From the NCBI RefSeq assembly GCF_002154335.2, contig NZ_MTPX02000032.1:1-47881 (forward strand): a DNA stretch of 47,881 nucleotides, written 5' to 3'. This DNA is from Actinomyces ruminis. GTDB lineage: Bacteria; Actinomycetota; Actinomycetes; Actinomycetales; Actinomycetaceae. A program made the position numbers and the translations under genes. Below the pieces are notes generated by a model that was not told where the DNA came from, did not search any database, and was given only the letters and a program-made list of their open reading frames with translations. Positions 25,195 through 34,216 of the stretch are shown one piece after another (position 1 is the first letter of the stretch; the number at the start of each line of letters is the position of its first letter).

Positions 25195-25716
25195 GTGAAA
25201 CAAGCGGTCGAGCATCTGGTGCTCATGGGCGTCGCAGGTTGTGGGAAGACCACTGCCGCCGCCAATCTCCATGCCGCGTTGGGTTGGCCGGTGGCCGAAG
25301 CGGATGATTTCCACCCGCAGGCGAACATCGACAAGATGTCCCAAGGCGTGCCGCTGACCGACGCGGACCGCCGCCTGTGGCTGGAATCCCTGCGTGACTG
25401 GATGAGCGAGCAGGCGGCTGCCGGTAGGAAGACCATCGTCACCTGTTCCGCACTCAAGCGGATCTACCGGGACCTGCTCTCCCAGGCGGACGGGCGCGTC
25501 TTCTTCATCCACCTGGTCGCCCAGCAGGACGAGCTGCGCGAGCGCATGGAGCACCGAGCAGGGCACTTTATGCCCCCGAGCCTCCTGCCCTCGCAATTCG
25601 CCACCCTCGAGCCTCTGGCCGACGACGAGGACGGCGTCACCGTGGTCTCGCGCGCCACCCCCGAAGAGACCTTTGAGGCGATCCTCGCGGCGCTCGAGGT
25701 CGCCGCGCCGGCCTGA
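25195..25716 (+). CDS. gntK: Gluconokinase
   Basis: A 173-residue GntK-type kinase phosphorylating gluconate to 6-phosphogluconate for the pentose phosphate pathway. It has the P-loop VLMGVAGCGKTTAAANLHAA, substrate segment EADDFHPQANIDKMSQGVPL, and VTCSALKRIYRDLL. The C-terminal part is HLVAQQDELRERMEHRAGHF then MPPSLLPSQFATLEPL. GTG 25195 has GGAGAG upstream. The permease gene that should follow is destroyed, so gluconate would need another uptake route. Confidence 0.95.
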   Translation: MKQAVEHLVLMGVAGCGKTTAAANLHAALGWPVAEADDFHPQANIDKMSQGVPLTDADRRLWLESLRDWMSEQAAAGRKTIVTCSALKRIYRDLLSQADGRVFFIHLVAQQDELRERMEHRAGHFMPPSLLPSQFATLEPLADDEDGVTVVSRATPEETFEAILAALEVAAPA

Positions 25717-25766
25717 CCGCGACCACTTCCCGTTTCCCACACATCTTCGCCACGGAGACAAAGACA

Positions 25767-26556
25767 ATGACGTACACAGTCCTGACCGCCGCGGATGCGG
25801 TGCCGCAGGCACACTGACCTGCAACTGATCCTTGCCGCACTGTTGGGCATCGCAACGATCGTCGTGCTGATCGTCTGGAGGAAGGTCCATCCATTCCTGG
25901 CGCTCACCCTCGGATCGGCCGTACTCGCCTTTAGTGGCCGGAGTCCCGCTGGCCGACACCTTCACGGCCTTCACCTCCGTTTTGGGCTCCACCATCGGAG
26001 ACGTGGGCACCATGATCGCCTTCGTCGTTGGCATTCCACTCTTCTTCGAGGTGGGCATCGTTCTGCTCATTCCCGTGGTGATGATCGTTGCCCGGCGGGC
26101 GCGCTGTCGGCTCACCTCATGGCTCGCTGGGCGCCGATCGAGGCCACTGAGCCGCTCGGCGGCAGCTAGCAGGAGCGCAGCGGCACACGCCCCTCCTTCG
26201 GCGTATCCATCGGGGTGGTGCTACTGCCGGGGCTGCTAATGCTCATGCACACGGTGGTCGAAACGGCGGTGCCGGAGGAGTGGAGCAATCCGATCGTTGA
26301 CTTCGCCCTGTTCCTGGGGCAGCCCATCGTGGCCCTGCTGCTGACCGTGCTGCTGGCGATCCTCGTGTTCGGTGTGCCTATGGGTGACACCGCCGATGAG
26401 ATCTCCGCGCGCGTCGGTGGCGCACTCGGGCCCATTGTCGGAGTGCTGCTGATCGTGGGTGCCGGCGGCGAACTGGCGACTTTCAGGGTCCATTCAGACC
26501 TGGGCCGGAAGGTGTGTAACTCCTGGAGGCCGGGACTGAATGCCGTGGGAAGTTAA
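25767..26556 (+). pseudogene. GntP-type gluconate permease, decayed
   Basis: The start MTYTVLTAADAVPQAH hits a stop, then other frames give LQLILAALLGIATIVVLIVW, VPLADTFTAFTSVLGSTIGD, VVGIPLFFEVGIVLLIPVVM, GVVLLPGLLMLMHTVVETAV and FLGQPIVALLLTVLLAILVF. At GTMIA-FVVGIPLF the protein jumps over a block present in full GntP, and a further block is missing before GVVLLPG. Homology ends at VGAGG (near 26470). Several frame changes and at least two deletions in about 800 bp, against about 1350 bp for an intact gene, show real decay. It follows gntK as in gntKT-type operons. Confidence 0.85.
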
Positions 26557-26722
26557 CCGGAAAAGCATGGGTAGGCGGTTGCTTTACCGTATCCGGGGGA
26601 GATGGCTCTCACAGAGGAGAATTCCTGATGTATGTTGATTCCAGGCGTTTAGGGCGCCGGCACTCCATGCGGTGATTGCGGCGTCGAGTGCATCGCTTCG
26701 CACTACATGAAGGGAATGCGTC

Positions 26723-26980
26723 ATGGGTGAGCTCATTGGAATGATCGTATTTGGCGGCATTATCGGCGCCCTGGCCAGGCTGATTATGAGGGGTGACCAG
26801 AATCTGTCAATTCTGTGGACCATTGTGCTGGGGGCCGTGGGTGCGCTGGTCGGCGGCTGGCTGGCGGGGGCGCTCGGTGTGGCCGAAACCCCGGGCATCG
26901 ACTGGATCCGCTGGCTCCTGTCGCTGATCGCCGCCATGATCGCGATCTACATCTACCTGGCCGTCGCCCGCAGGCGGTGA
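26723..26980 (+). CDS. GlsB/YeaQ/YmgE family stress-response membrane protein
   Basis: An 85-residue protein with three hydrophobic segments. The family start GELIGMIVFGGIIGALARLI is followed by a glycine-rich second helix (TIVLGAVGALVGGWLAGALG) and a third helix ending in VARRR. AAGGGAA precedes ATG 26723. The family is linked to envelope or alkaline stress; precise role is unknown. The 166 bp before it hold nothing I can identify. Confidence 0.9.
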   Translation: MGELIGMIVFGGIIGALARLIMRGDQNLSILWTIVLGAVGALVGGWLAGALGVAETPGIDWIRWLLSLIAAMIAIYIYLAVARRR

Positions 26981-27197
26981 GGCGCGGGCGTGGCGAGACG
27001 GTGTGCAACCGCCTCGCCACGCACTGTGCCGGCTTTCAATTCCATGCCCTATATGCTCGGGCTCACCGTTAACGTTCATGGGTGTGTTCGCGTAAATGGG
27101 CTTGGCCAACGATCTTGCCCGCTCCATTGGATGGTTGCTCTGGGCGGTCGAGCGGTATTCGGGACGAGGGGTGCCGCGTGCAAGGGGGGAGAAAACA

Positions 27198-27404
27198 ATG
27201 CGGTCCGTGATTGCTGCCGTTGTCGCGAATATGATCGGTGTGCTGCTCGGCGTGCTCGCGTTGACTCTCTTCGAAGGCGCCGTCGAACTACTGGTGGAGG
27301 GTGGCGCCGACGCCGCGGTGGTGCCCTACCTGATTCCGGCAGCCGGACTTGTCGCGCTGGCGTCCGTCACCTTGCTGCTGGTAGTTCGCCGGCTGTGGTC
27401 GTAA
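27198..27404 (+). CDS. Small two-helix membrane protein
   Basis: A 68-residue protein with two hydrophobic stretches (SVIAAVVANMIGVLLGVLAL and YLIPAAGLVALASVTLLLVV) separated by an acidic loop, ending RRLWS. GGGGGGAG precedes the ATG. Longer in-frame starts at 27096 give a lead without a ribosome site. I do not recognise the family. The 217 bp upstream show no gene. Confidence 0.65.
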   Translation: MRSVIAAVVANMIGVLLGVLALTLFEGAVELLVEGGADAAVVPYLIPAAGLVALASVTLLLVVRRLWS

Positions 27405-27473
27405 TCGCCGCTCCCGGCGCCGCGCGCACAGGGACGCGGCGGTGGGGAGCATGAGGGCGCAGTACACCGCCGG

Positions 27474-27547
27474 TGCCCCCCGTGGGGCTCGAACCCACGA
27501 CCTTCGGATTAAAAGTCCGCAGCTCTGACCAACTGAGCTAGAGGGGC
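27474..27547 (-). tRNA. tRNA-Lys (TTT)
   Basis: A 74-nt cloverleaf on the minus strand. The acceptor GCCCCTC pairs with GGGGGGC (one T-G pair), the anticodon loop is CTTTTAA, and the T-arm is GGGTTCGAGCCCC. CCA is not encoded. Confidence 0.96.
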
Positions 27548-27822
27548 GCGCCTCCGGCCGGGAGCGGAATCCAGACGCGGTCGGCGGCGTCAGCATAGCC
27601 GATTCCGCGGCCACTCTCTGCTGGAGAGCCTGAGCATGCATGGTCTTTCCCGGAGTGCCCATCGCAGACGGGATGCCTGTGCGCGTGCGCTGTTCGCTAT
27701 GCGCGCCGGATATCCCTCACCCCTCTGCCCACTCATGCGGGACAATGCCATCAGTAACGCGAACCGGGCACTCGCCATCGACGCGACCGACCCGGCTAAC
27801 ACCCGCGACACAAGGAGTTCCT

Positions 27823-28510
27823 ATGGCTCGCCAGTTCCATCGTCCCGCCCGACTAGACCCCGAAGCGGCCGAGAACATCGAGGCAGTGACGACACCGCCG
27901 TCGCCTCCGAACTCGCCCACCGTGCCGCGCAGGCCCTGATTGGCGGCTTTCCCGAAGACGCACCTGAAACCGACGTCTCCGTGGAGTCGATCACCCGCGA
28001 CGGTGTGGTAGCGGCCGTTGCCGGCCACGGGGTCGACGCCGTGGCCGAGCTGTGGGCGGACTCGCCCGCAACCACCCTGCCGGGCACGCTTTGGCGGCTG
28101 TTCCTGGTACGTGAGTGGATTCGCCGCGACCCGGAACTGGTTGCGCGGCGCTACGCCACCGTCGTGGATCTCACCGCCATCGCCAGCCAGGCCGAGGCCG
28201 CCGCTGCGCGTGTTCGCCTCGACGCGGCACTGGTCGACGCCCGCCGGGTCCCTGCCCCCGCGGACATACGCGGCGCCCTGGACGAAGTCCTTGCCGGCGC
28301 CCTTGAGGCTCCGTACCCGCGCTCGTTCCCATCCTGACCGCCACGTCCGGCTTCCTGACCGCGCTGGCCGCCGGCTCCAGCCCCGTCTGGATCGACGACG
28401 ACGCCGACGAGTTGGCGCACCAGGTCACCCGGCGTGACTCCGCGCTGCTGGCCACCGCCGACGAGCTGTTGGAGGCGGCCCGCCGTGCCGGCGCTGGCCT
28501 GCTGGACTGA
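27823..28510 (+). CDS. Uncharacterised protein, two frame interruptions
   Basis: ATG 27823 has AAGGAG 5 nt upstream. Three consecutive frames give a plausible protein of about 229 residues: MARQFHRPARLDPEAAENIE, then DDTAVASELAHRAAQALIGG with LWADSPATTLPGTLWRLFLV and REWIRRDPELVARRYATVVD, then LVPILTATSGFLTALAAGSS and VWIDDDADELAHQVTRRDSA. The breaks near 27887 (GAGGCAGTG, repaired as GAGGGCAGTG) and 28313 (CCCGCGCTC, repaired as CCCGGCGCTC) each need one extra G. I do not recognise the family. It is cytosolic, mostly helical and acidic, and lies between tRNA-Lys and ppk1. Confidence 0.7.
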
Positions 28511-28627
28511 TCCGGCCCCGTGCCGGCGCCTGCCGGCCCGCGTGCGATGACGCCGGCCGCCTGGACTCCACGGTTCCGCGGTGAGGTTCACGGCCCACCA
28601 GGGGCGCGGACGTGGGACGATTTCCCC

Positions 28628-31253
28628 ATGACGACGCCCGACTCCGAAGCGACCCCCTCAACGAACTCCGCGCCGCTGGCCTCTTTCCTTGGTGGTTGGG
28701 CGCGTGCGCAGGCGCGGCACGCCGCCGACCCGGGTTCTTCTCCGGTCAGTCCCGCGGAGGCCGAAGCGCTCGCCGCGACCTCGGCGGCGTCTGCGGATGC
28801 GGACGACGCCGCGGCATTGACCCAGGACGACCTGGATATCATCGAGGATCACGTCATTGAGGCGGCCGACCCGCGCGACTTCGCCGATGACGACGCCGGT
28901 CCCCAGTATGAGGACGAGGACTTCGACGAGGATGCCCCCGCCGTCGCGAGCAACCGGGGCGATGACGCCGGTGCACCTCCGGTCTCGGCTCCCGATGCCA
29001 ATGAGCAGACCGGGTGCTTCGACGCGGAGAACTCCGTGGCCCTGCCCGAGGCTGATCCGGCCGACTGCGCAAACACGGCCGTGGACGCGGAGGCCGAAGC
29101 GGACGGAGCCGCAGGCGCCGTCGTCGACGACCCGGAAGCCGACCTGCCGCCGCTGGACTCCTTTACCGATCGCTTTACCGACCGGGAGCTGACCTGGCTG
29201 GACTTCAACCAGCGGGTCCTGGAGCAGGCCGAGGACCAGGACCTGCAGCTGCTGGAGCGTGCCTGGTTCACCGCGATCTTCTCCTCCAACCTGGACGAGT
29301 TCTACATGGTGCGCGTGGCCGGCTGATGCGTCGCATCAAGGCCGGTATCACGCCCGTGCGCGCCTCTGGCCTGGACGCCCATCAGGTCGTTGCGGCCATC
29401 ACCGAGCGCACCAAGGAGCTCATGGCCAGACAGGCGGCCCTGTTCCAGGACGACATCCGTCCCAAGCTTGCCGAGCGCAACATCGAGATTCTCGACTGGG
29501 AGCAGCTTGATCCCGAGCAGGCCGAGAAGATCACGCGCTACTTCCGCCACCAGATCTTTCCCGTGCTCACTCCGCTGGCCGTGGACCCCTCTCACCCCTT
29601 CCCCTACATCTCCGGCCTGTCCCTCAACCTGGCGGTGCTGTTGCGCAACCCCCGCTCCGGCAAGGAGCACTTCGCCCGCGTCAAGGTGCCGCAGTCGCTG
29701 CCGCGTCTGATCACCGTGCCCGGGCGGGAGCTGGATCCCAAGAACAAGCAGGCGGGCGCCGCCTTCATCCCCATCGAGATCGTGATCGCCCAGCACCTGG
29801 ATCACCTGTTCCCAGGTATGGACATCCTCGAGCATCACCTCTTCCGGGTCACCCGCAACGAGAACCTAGAGGTGGAGGAGGACGACGCCGAGAACCTCCT
29901 GACCGCGATGGAGAAGGAGCTTGAGCGTCGCCGCTTCGGCGCGAGCGTGCGCCTGGAGGTGGAGGACACCATCAGCCCCTTCGTGCGCCGCTACCTGGTG
30001 CGCGCCCTGAACCTGCACGACGACGACGTCTTCGAGCTGCCGGCGCCGCTGGACCTGACCAGCCTCAACCAGCTGCACGATCTGGACCTCCCGGAACTGA
30101 AGTACCCGCGCTTCGTGCCGGTCACCGCGGCCGGGCTGGCGCCCCAGGAGTCCAGCACCCCCGGGGACATCTTCGCCGCCATGCGCGAGCACGACGTGTT
30201 GCTGCACCACCCCTACGACTCCTTCTCCACCTCCGTGCAGGAGTTCGTCTCGCAGGCGGCCGCCGATCCCAAGGTTCTGGCCATCAAGCAGACCCTGTAC
30301 CGCACCAGCGGAGACTCTCCGATCGTCGATGCGCTCATCGAGGCGGCCGAGGCCGGCAAGCAGGTGGTGGCGATCGTGGAGATCAAGGCCCGCTTCGACG
30401 AGGAGAACAACATCTCCTGGGCGCGCAAGCTCGAACGGGCCGGCGTACATGTCGTCTACGGCATGGTGGGGCTCAAGACCCACTGCAAGCTGCTGCTGGT
30501 GGTGCGTCAAGAGTCCGACGGGCTGCGCCGTTACTGCCACGTCGGCACCGGCAACTACCACCCCAAGACCGCCCGTGGGTATGAGGATCTGGGTCTGCTC
30601 ACCTGCGATCGCGACGTCGCCCAGGACCTGACCACTCTGTTCAACCAGCTCTCCGGCTACGCCCCCCGCGCCCGCTTCCGCCGGCTGCTGGTGGCCCCGC
30701 GCACCGTGCGCGACGGGCTCATCGAACGCATCGAACGCGAGATCGCCAACAAGCGGGCCGGCAAGCCCGCCTGGATCCGCATCAAGGTCAACTCGATCAT
30801 CGACGAGGCCTGCATCGACGCCCTGTACCGGGCCAGCCGTGCCGGCGTCGACGTCGACATCGTGGTGCGCGGTATCTGTGGCCTGCGCGCCGGCGTGCCC
30901 GGGCTCAGCGACAACATCCGGGTCCGCTCGATCCTGGGCCGCTATCTGGAGCACTCCCGCATTTACGCCTTCTGCAACGATGGGGAGACCGACCTGTTCA
31001 TCGGCTCGGCGGACCTGATGCACCGCAACCTTGACCGCCGGGTGGAGGCGCTGGTGCGCATCACCGACCCGGTGATGATCGCCCAGCTCGAATGGCTGGT
31101 CACCCACGCGGCCTCCGACGCGGTCTCCTCCTGGTGGCTGGAACCCGATGGCAGCTGGACCCGGCACACTCACGACGCCGAAGCAACCGGCTGGAGGACA
31201 TCCAGACCACGCTCATGACCCGTGCCCGCTCGCGGCTGCGGAGCGGACACTGA
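28628..31253 (+). CDS. ppk1: Polyphosphate kinase 1 with an acidic N-terminal extension, two frame interruptions
   Basis: PPK1 polymerises the gamma-phosphate of ATP into polyphosphate. After about 175 residues of acidic low-complexity sequence comes the PPK N-domain ([39 protein letters not shown]). The frame stops at 29326; GGCTGATG repaired as GGCCTGATG continues into [16 protein letters not shown]. The core has [14 protein letters not shown], the autophosphorylated His region [20 protein letters not shown], and [15 protein letters not shown]. Near 31183 GAAGCAACC, repaired as GAAGGCAACC, restores a normal C-terminus ([20 protein letters not shown]) ending at 31253. The repaired length is about 875. 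It precedes the Nudix gene by 19 nt. Confidence 0.93.
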
Positions 31254-31272
31254 CGAGCGGGAATCACCGGAT

Positions 31273-32291
31273 ATGACAGACAAGTCCAACACAGATGCGG
31301 TGATCCGGGCGGCGGGCGCCTGGTGTGGCGTGAGACGAACGGACACCTGGAGATCCTCCTGGTCCACCGCCCCCGCTATGACGACTGGTCCTTCCCCAAG
31401 GGCAAGGTGGAGCCGGGGGAGTCGGTGCGCACCTGCGCGGTACGCGAGGTAGCCGAGGAGACCGGCATCCAGATCGCCCTCGGGCAACCGCTGGACACGG
31501 TGCGCTACAAGCTGCCCGACGGCACCCGCAAGGAGGTCCGCTACTGGGCCGCCCGCGAGGCCGTCGGCGACTCCCCGGCCCTGCGTGCCCGCACACCGGT
31601 GACACCCTCCGACGTGGCGGAGATCGACGACGTCGAATGGGTACGTTCCAAGAAGGCCCGCACGCTGCTCACTCACCCGGCCGACCGGGACCTGCTCGGC
31701 TCCCTGGTAGACCTGTGGGAGGACGGCAAGCTCGACACCTGGACCTTCGTGCTCGTGCGCCATGCCCGCGCCGTCAAGCGCTCGGTGTGGAACCGGCCCA
31801 AGGAGCGGGACGCGGAAACCGACGAGGCGACTCGCCCCCTGACCAAGGATCAGGGGGAGGTGCGCGCTCGGGCGCTGGTGCCGGTGCTGGCCGCCTACGG
31901 TGTCGCCCAGGTGATCACCAGCCCGTGGCGCCGCTGCTACGACACCGTAGCCCCGTACACGCAGGCCGCCGGCCTGGAACTGGTGACCGAGCCGGCGCTG
32001 ACGGAGGCCGCGCACGCCGCCAAGCCGAAGGCCGCCCGCAAGGTGGTCTCCAAGGTGCTGCGGCGCCGCGATGTGCCGGTGGCCGTGTGCACGCACCGTC
32101 CGGTGCTGCCCACCGTCATGGAGGCGATCTCGGATTATGCACCCGGCAAGCTGCTGCGCTCGGTTCCGGATCGGGACCCGTGGCTGAAGACCGGGGAGAT
32201 CATGGTGGTGCACATGGCGCGCCGTCCGCGTGGCAAGATCCGCGCCGTTGCGATTGAAAAGCAGCGCCCGGTGCTGTCCGAGGGCCGCTGA
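31273..32291 (+). CDS. Nudix hydrolase fused to histidine phosphatase (MutT1-like), frame interrupted
   Basis: The N-terminal Nudix domain has the box GKVEPGESVRTCAVREVAEE followed by TG. The C-terminal domain is a histidine-phosphatase fold with VLVRHARA in place of RHG, then SPWRRCYDTVAPY and VCTHRPVLPTV. This two-domain form is known from mycobacterial MutT1, which removes 8-oxo-dGTP and diadenosine polyphosphates. The first 17 codons (MTDKSNTDAVIRAAGA) are in another frame; GCCTGGTG repaired as GCCCTGGTG joins them to LVWRETNGHLEILLVHRPRY. It probably forms an operon with ppk1, a common actinobacterial pairing. Confidence 0.9.
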
Positions 32292-32770
32292 CGCCGCCCG
32301 CTCCCCGCGAGAGCGGCACCAATGACGTGCAGGGACCGGTGCTGTTGAAGGACGTCGGGCCGGAGAGCGCCAGTCGGCGCGATGGCCGCTCGTGGCGGCT
32401 TATGTTGGAGCCCGGGGCCCGTCACGGCCCGACGTCGCGACCAGGGTAATACACGCGCCTCGACGATCGCCGTGAGTACGCCCGTCGCGGACGCCGAGCG
32501 GCCGCCTGGCTGCCGGTCCTCCACCGCCGTGTTGCGAACAACGCCCGCTTCGGCCAAAAAGCCCACCGACGGGTAGGCGAAGAGCTTCACCGCCTCCGTG
32601 TCATGGGCGACCGGTACACACTCCCGGGCCGAGCTACCCGGCAGCAGTACGAGCGGCGGCAACGACAGATCGCCTGGCCGTCGCCTCGCTGAACCCGGGA
32701 GATCCCCGTCCCCGCCCATTCCTCCTGTACCGGCGAGGCATGTTTCCGGGTGTCCATTGGCGCCCCCCGC
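32292..32770. other. Gap without a recognised gene
   Basis: A long minus-strand frame (32135-32719) crosses this region, reading for example VAHDTEAVKLFAYPSVGFLA, but it overlaps the Nudix gene and matches no family I know. It may be debris of a lost gene. Array C begins at 32771. Confidence 0.4.
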
Positions 32771-32890
32771 CTGCGGTTGGACCGTCCGCCTGCGGTCGGA
32801 CCGTCCGCCTGCGGTTGGACCGCCTTAAACGCACTCTCAGACGGTCCAAGCGCAGAAACGCGGTCCATCTGAAGGAACCCGGTCCAAACC
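32771..32890. repeat. Array C: inverted double array, GCGGTTGGACCG core, 19-bp period
   Basis: The left half has three units with GGTTGG or GGTCGG at 32775, 32794 and 32813 (unit GCGGTTGGACCGTCCGCCT). The right half has GGTCCA at 32843, 32862 and 32881. All steps are exactly 19 bp. The centre is TTAAACGCACTCTCAGA. The right half is nearly the same as that of array B. It lies between the Nudix gene (+) and tRNA-Pro (-). Confidence 0.85.
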
Positions 32891-32917
32891 GAGGAGGTTG
32901 ACAGCAGGCCTCCCCAC

Positions 32918-32955
32918 GACACGCCCGAACCGCACACACATTCGCGCCGATAACC
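32918..32955. repeat. Conserved tail of array C
   Basis: 38 nt beginning GACACGCCCG and ending CGATAACC, identical at 35 of 38 positions to 37631-37668 behind array D. Similarity also extends, less strongly, across the 27 nt between the array and this block. It is absent behind arrays A and B. Confidence 0.8.
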
Positions 32956-32984
32956 CACCCTCGACTACTGGTGACGGAGATGCA

Positions 32985-33016
32985 AGAAGGTCCATGAGCG
33001 AGCTCATGGACCTTCT
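32985..33016. terminator. Perfect 15-bp hairpin, distal terminator of tRNA-Pro or end of the array C element
   Basis: AGAAGGTCCATGAGC and GCTCATGGACCTTCT around a 2-nt loop. No U-run follows. It lies between array C and tRNA-Pro and could stop transcription from either side. Confidence 0.65.
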
Positions 33017-33062
33017 CATCGTCGGGGTATTCGGCCTGGCGGCCTGTTGCCCCTTCCTCCTC

Positions 33063-33093
33063 GGACGCCTCACGAGCAAGCTCGCGGGCGTCC
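33063..33093 (-). terminator. Hairpin directly after tRNA-Pro
   Basis: GGACGCC and GGCGTCC form the outer arms, and GAGC/GCTC the inner, just downstream of the tRNA 3' end. It shares the core GAGC-GCTC with the hairpin at 32985-33016, so the two may be a duplicated terminator. Confidence 0.6.
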
Positions 33094-33099
33094 TCGTCG

Positions 33100-33173
<74 letters not shown>

Positions 33174-33250
33174 TGTGCGGGACGACTATAGCCGCCGTCG
33201 CGCCGGTGGGGGAAATCGTGTGTCTGAGGATTCGGTCACCCGCCGGGCGA

Positions 33251-34215
33251 TCAGCCTGCCGGCAGCAGCGTCAGCAGTGTTGCCTCCGGGCGGCATGCCA
33301 CACGCACCGGTGTGTACGGGCTGGTACCCAGGCCGGCGGACACGTGTAAGAACATGGCGTCGGTCTCACGGCCGTCGAGGCGGGCGTCCGGCCAATGCGA
33401 CAGTCCCGAGGCTCGGCGGCGATCCAGGTCGCAGTTGGTCACCAGCGGCCCGTATCCGGGCAGACACAATTGCCCGCCGTGGGTGTGCCCGGCGAAGGCA
33501 AGTTGCACGCCGTCTGCCGCCATGGCCTCCAGGACCCGCCGGTAGGGGGCGTGCAGTAGCCCCAACCGCAGCGGCCTGCCAGCACGGTCGAGGAGCGGAT
33601 CGCCGTCGTCCGTGCTCGGGGGCACCAGCGCGGGGGGCGGGAATGCGTCCCGATCTACATGCGGGTCATCCACCCCCACCAGCTCGATGCGGCGGCCATT
33701 GACGTGGAGGTTGCCGCGGGCATTGGTCAGATTGACCCAGCCGGCGTCGGCCTGCAGGTCGCGTACCTCCCGCCAGGGGAGCGGCTCAACGGCGGCCTCC
33801 TGCTCGGGGTCGTCGCCGGAGCGCGGATCGCGGCGCAGGTAGCGGGTGGGCAACTTGAATACCGTGGTGCGGTAGTCGTGATCGCCCATGACGAAGGCGC
33901 CGGGCAGGCGTGCGAAGGCTCTAGCGCCCGGCCCAGCGGTTCCAGTCCACTTGCGAAGGACAGATTGTCGCCGGTGTTGACGACGACGTCGGGGCGTGTG
34001 TTCGCCAAACCACGCACCCACTCCACCCGCGCCTCGGTACGGTCGGTCAGATGCAGGTCGGACAGGTGCAGGATCGTAAGCGGGCGCTGGCCGGGTGACA
34101 GCACGGGCACATCCACCCGGCGCAGCACCGGCGAGCGCGCCTCGAGCAGCGCATAACCGAGTAGACCGGCGCCGGCGGCCAGGCCGCCGAGCACGGCGTT
34201 GCGGGCCGTGGACAT
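33251..34215 (-). CDS. Membrane-anchored metallophosphoesterase, frame interrupted
   Basis: Calcineurin-like phosphoesterase. The first frame has an N-terminal helix (AVLGGLAAGAGLLGYALLEA), the metal motif ILHLSDLHLTDRTEARVEWV and DVVVNTGDNLSF. The second frame continues FARLPGAFVMGDHDYRTTVF, LGLLHAPYRRVL and FAGHTHGGQLCLPGYGPL. GAGCCTTCG repaired as GAGCCCTTCG (near 33927) joins them. Repaired length is about 321. GNHD is GDHD and the helix-linked His is in LLHAPYRR. Its ATG lies 1 nt after the stop of the PBP gene (TGATATG), suggesting coupled translation and a possible envelope role. Confidence 0.9.
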
Positions 34216-34216
34216 A

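Noticed and set aside
26480..26600. Possible IS end after the gntP remnant (GGAAGGTGTGTAAC)
   Set aside because: It vaguely resembles some insertion-sequence ends, but no partner repeat, transposase fragment or target duplication was found.
29320..29330. Programmed frameshifting in ppk1, tadA, PBP and others
   Set aside because: The sites share no slippery heptamer or downstream structure, occur in unrelated genes, and all need the same kind of one-base G/C addition, which fits sequence error far better.
29866..31173. Long antisense ORFs such as 29866-31173, 34959-36374 and 10836-12116
   Set aside because: They mirror ppk1, PBP and GH1 genes with clear motifs; long antisense frames are usual in high-GC DNA.
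32587..32958. Minus-strand ORFs through arrays A, C and D with similar peptides (for example DRVSALGP, DRVSPFGP)
   Set aside because: The repeat period is 19 nt, not a multiple of 3, so each unit is read in a different frame and the peptide is not repeated. The similarity comes from the shared DNA arrays; there are no ribosome sites.
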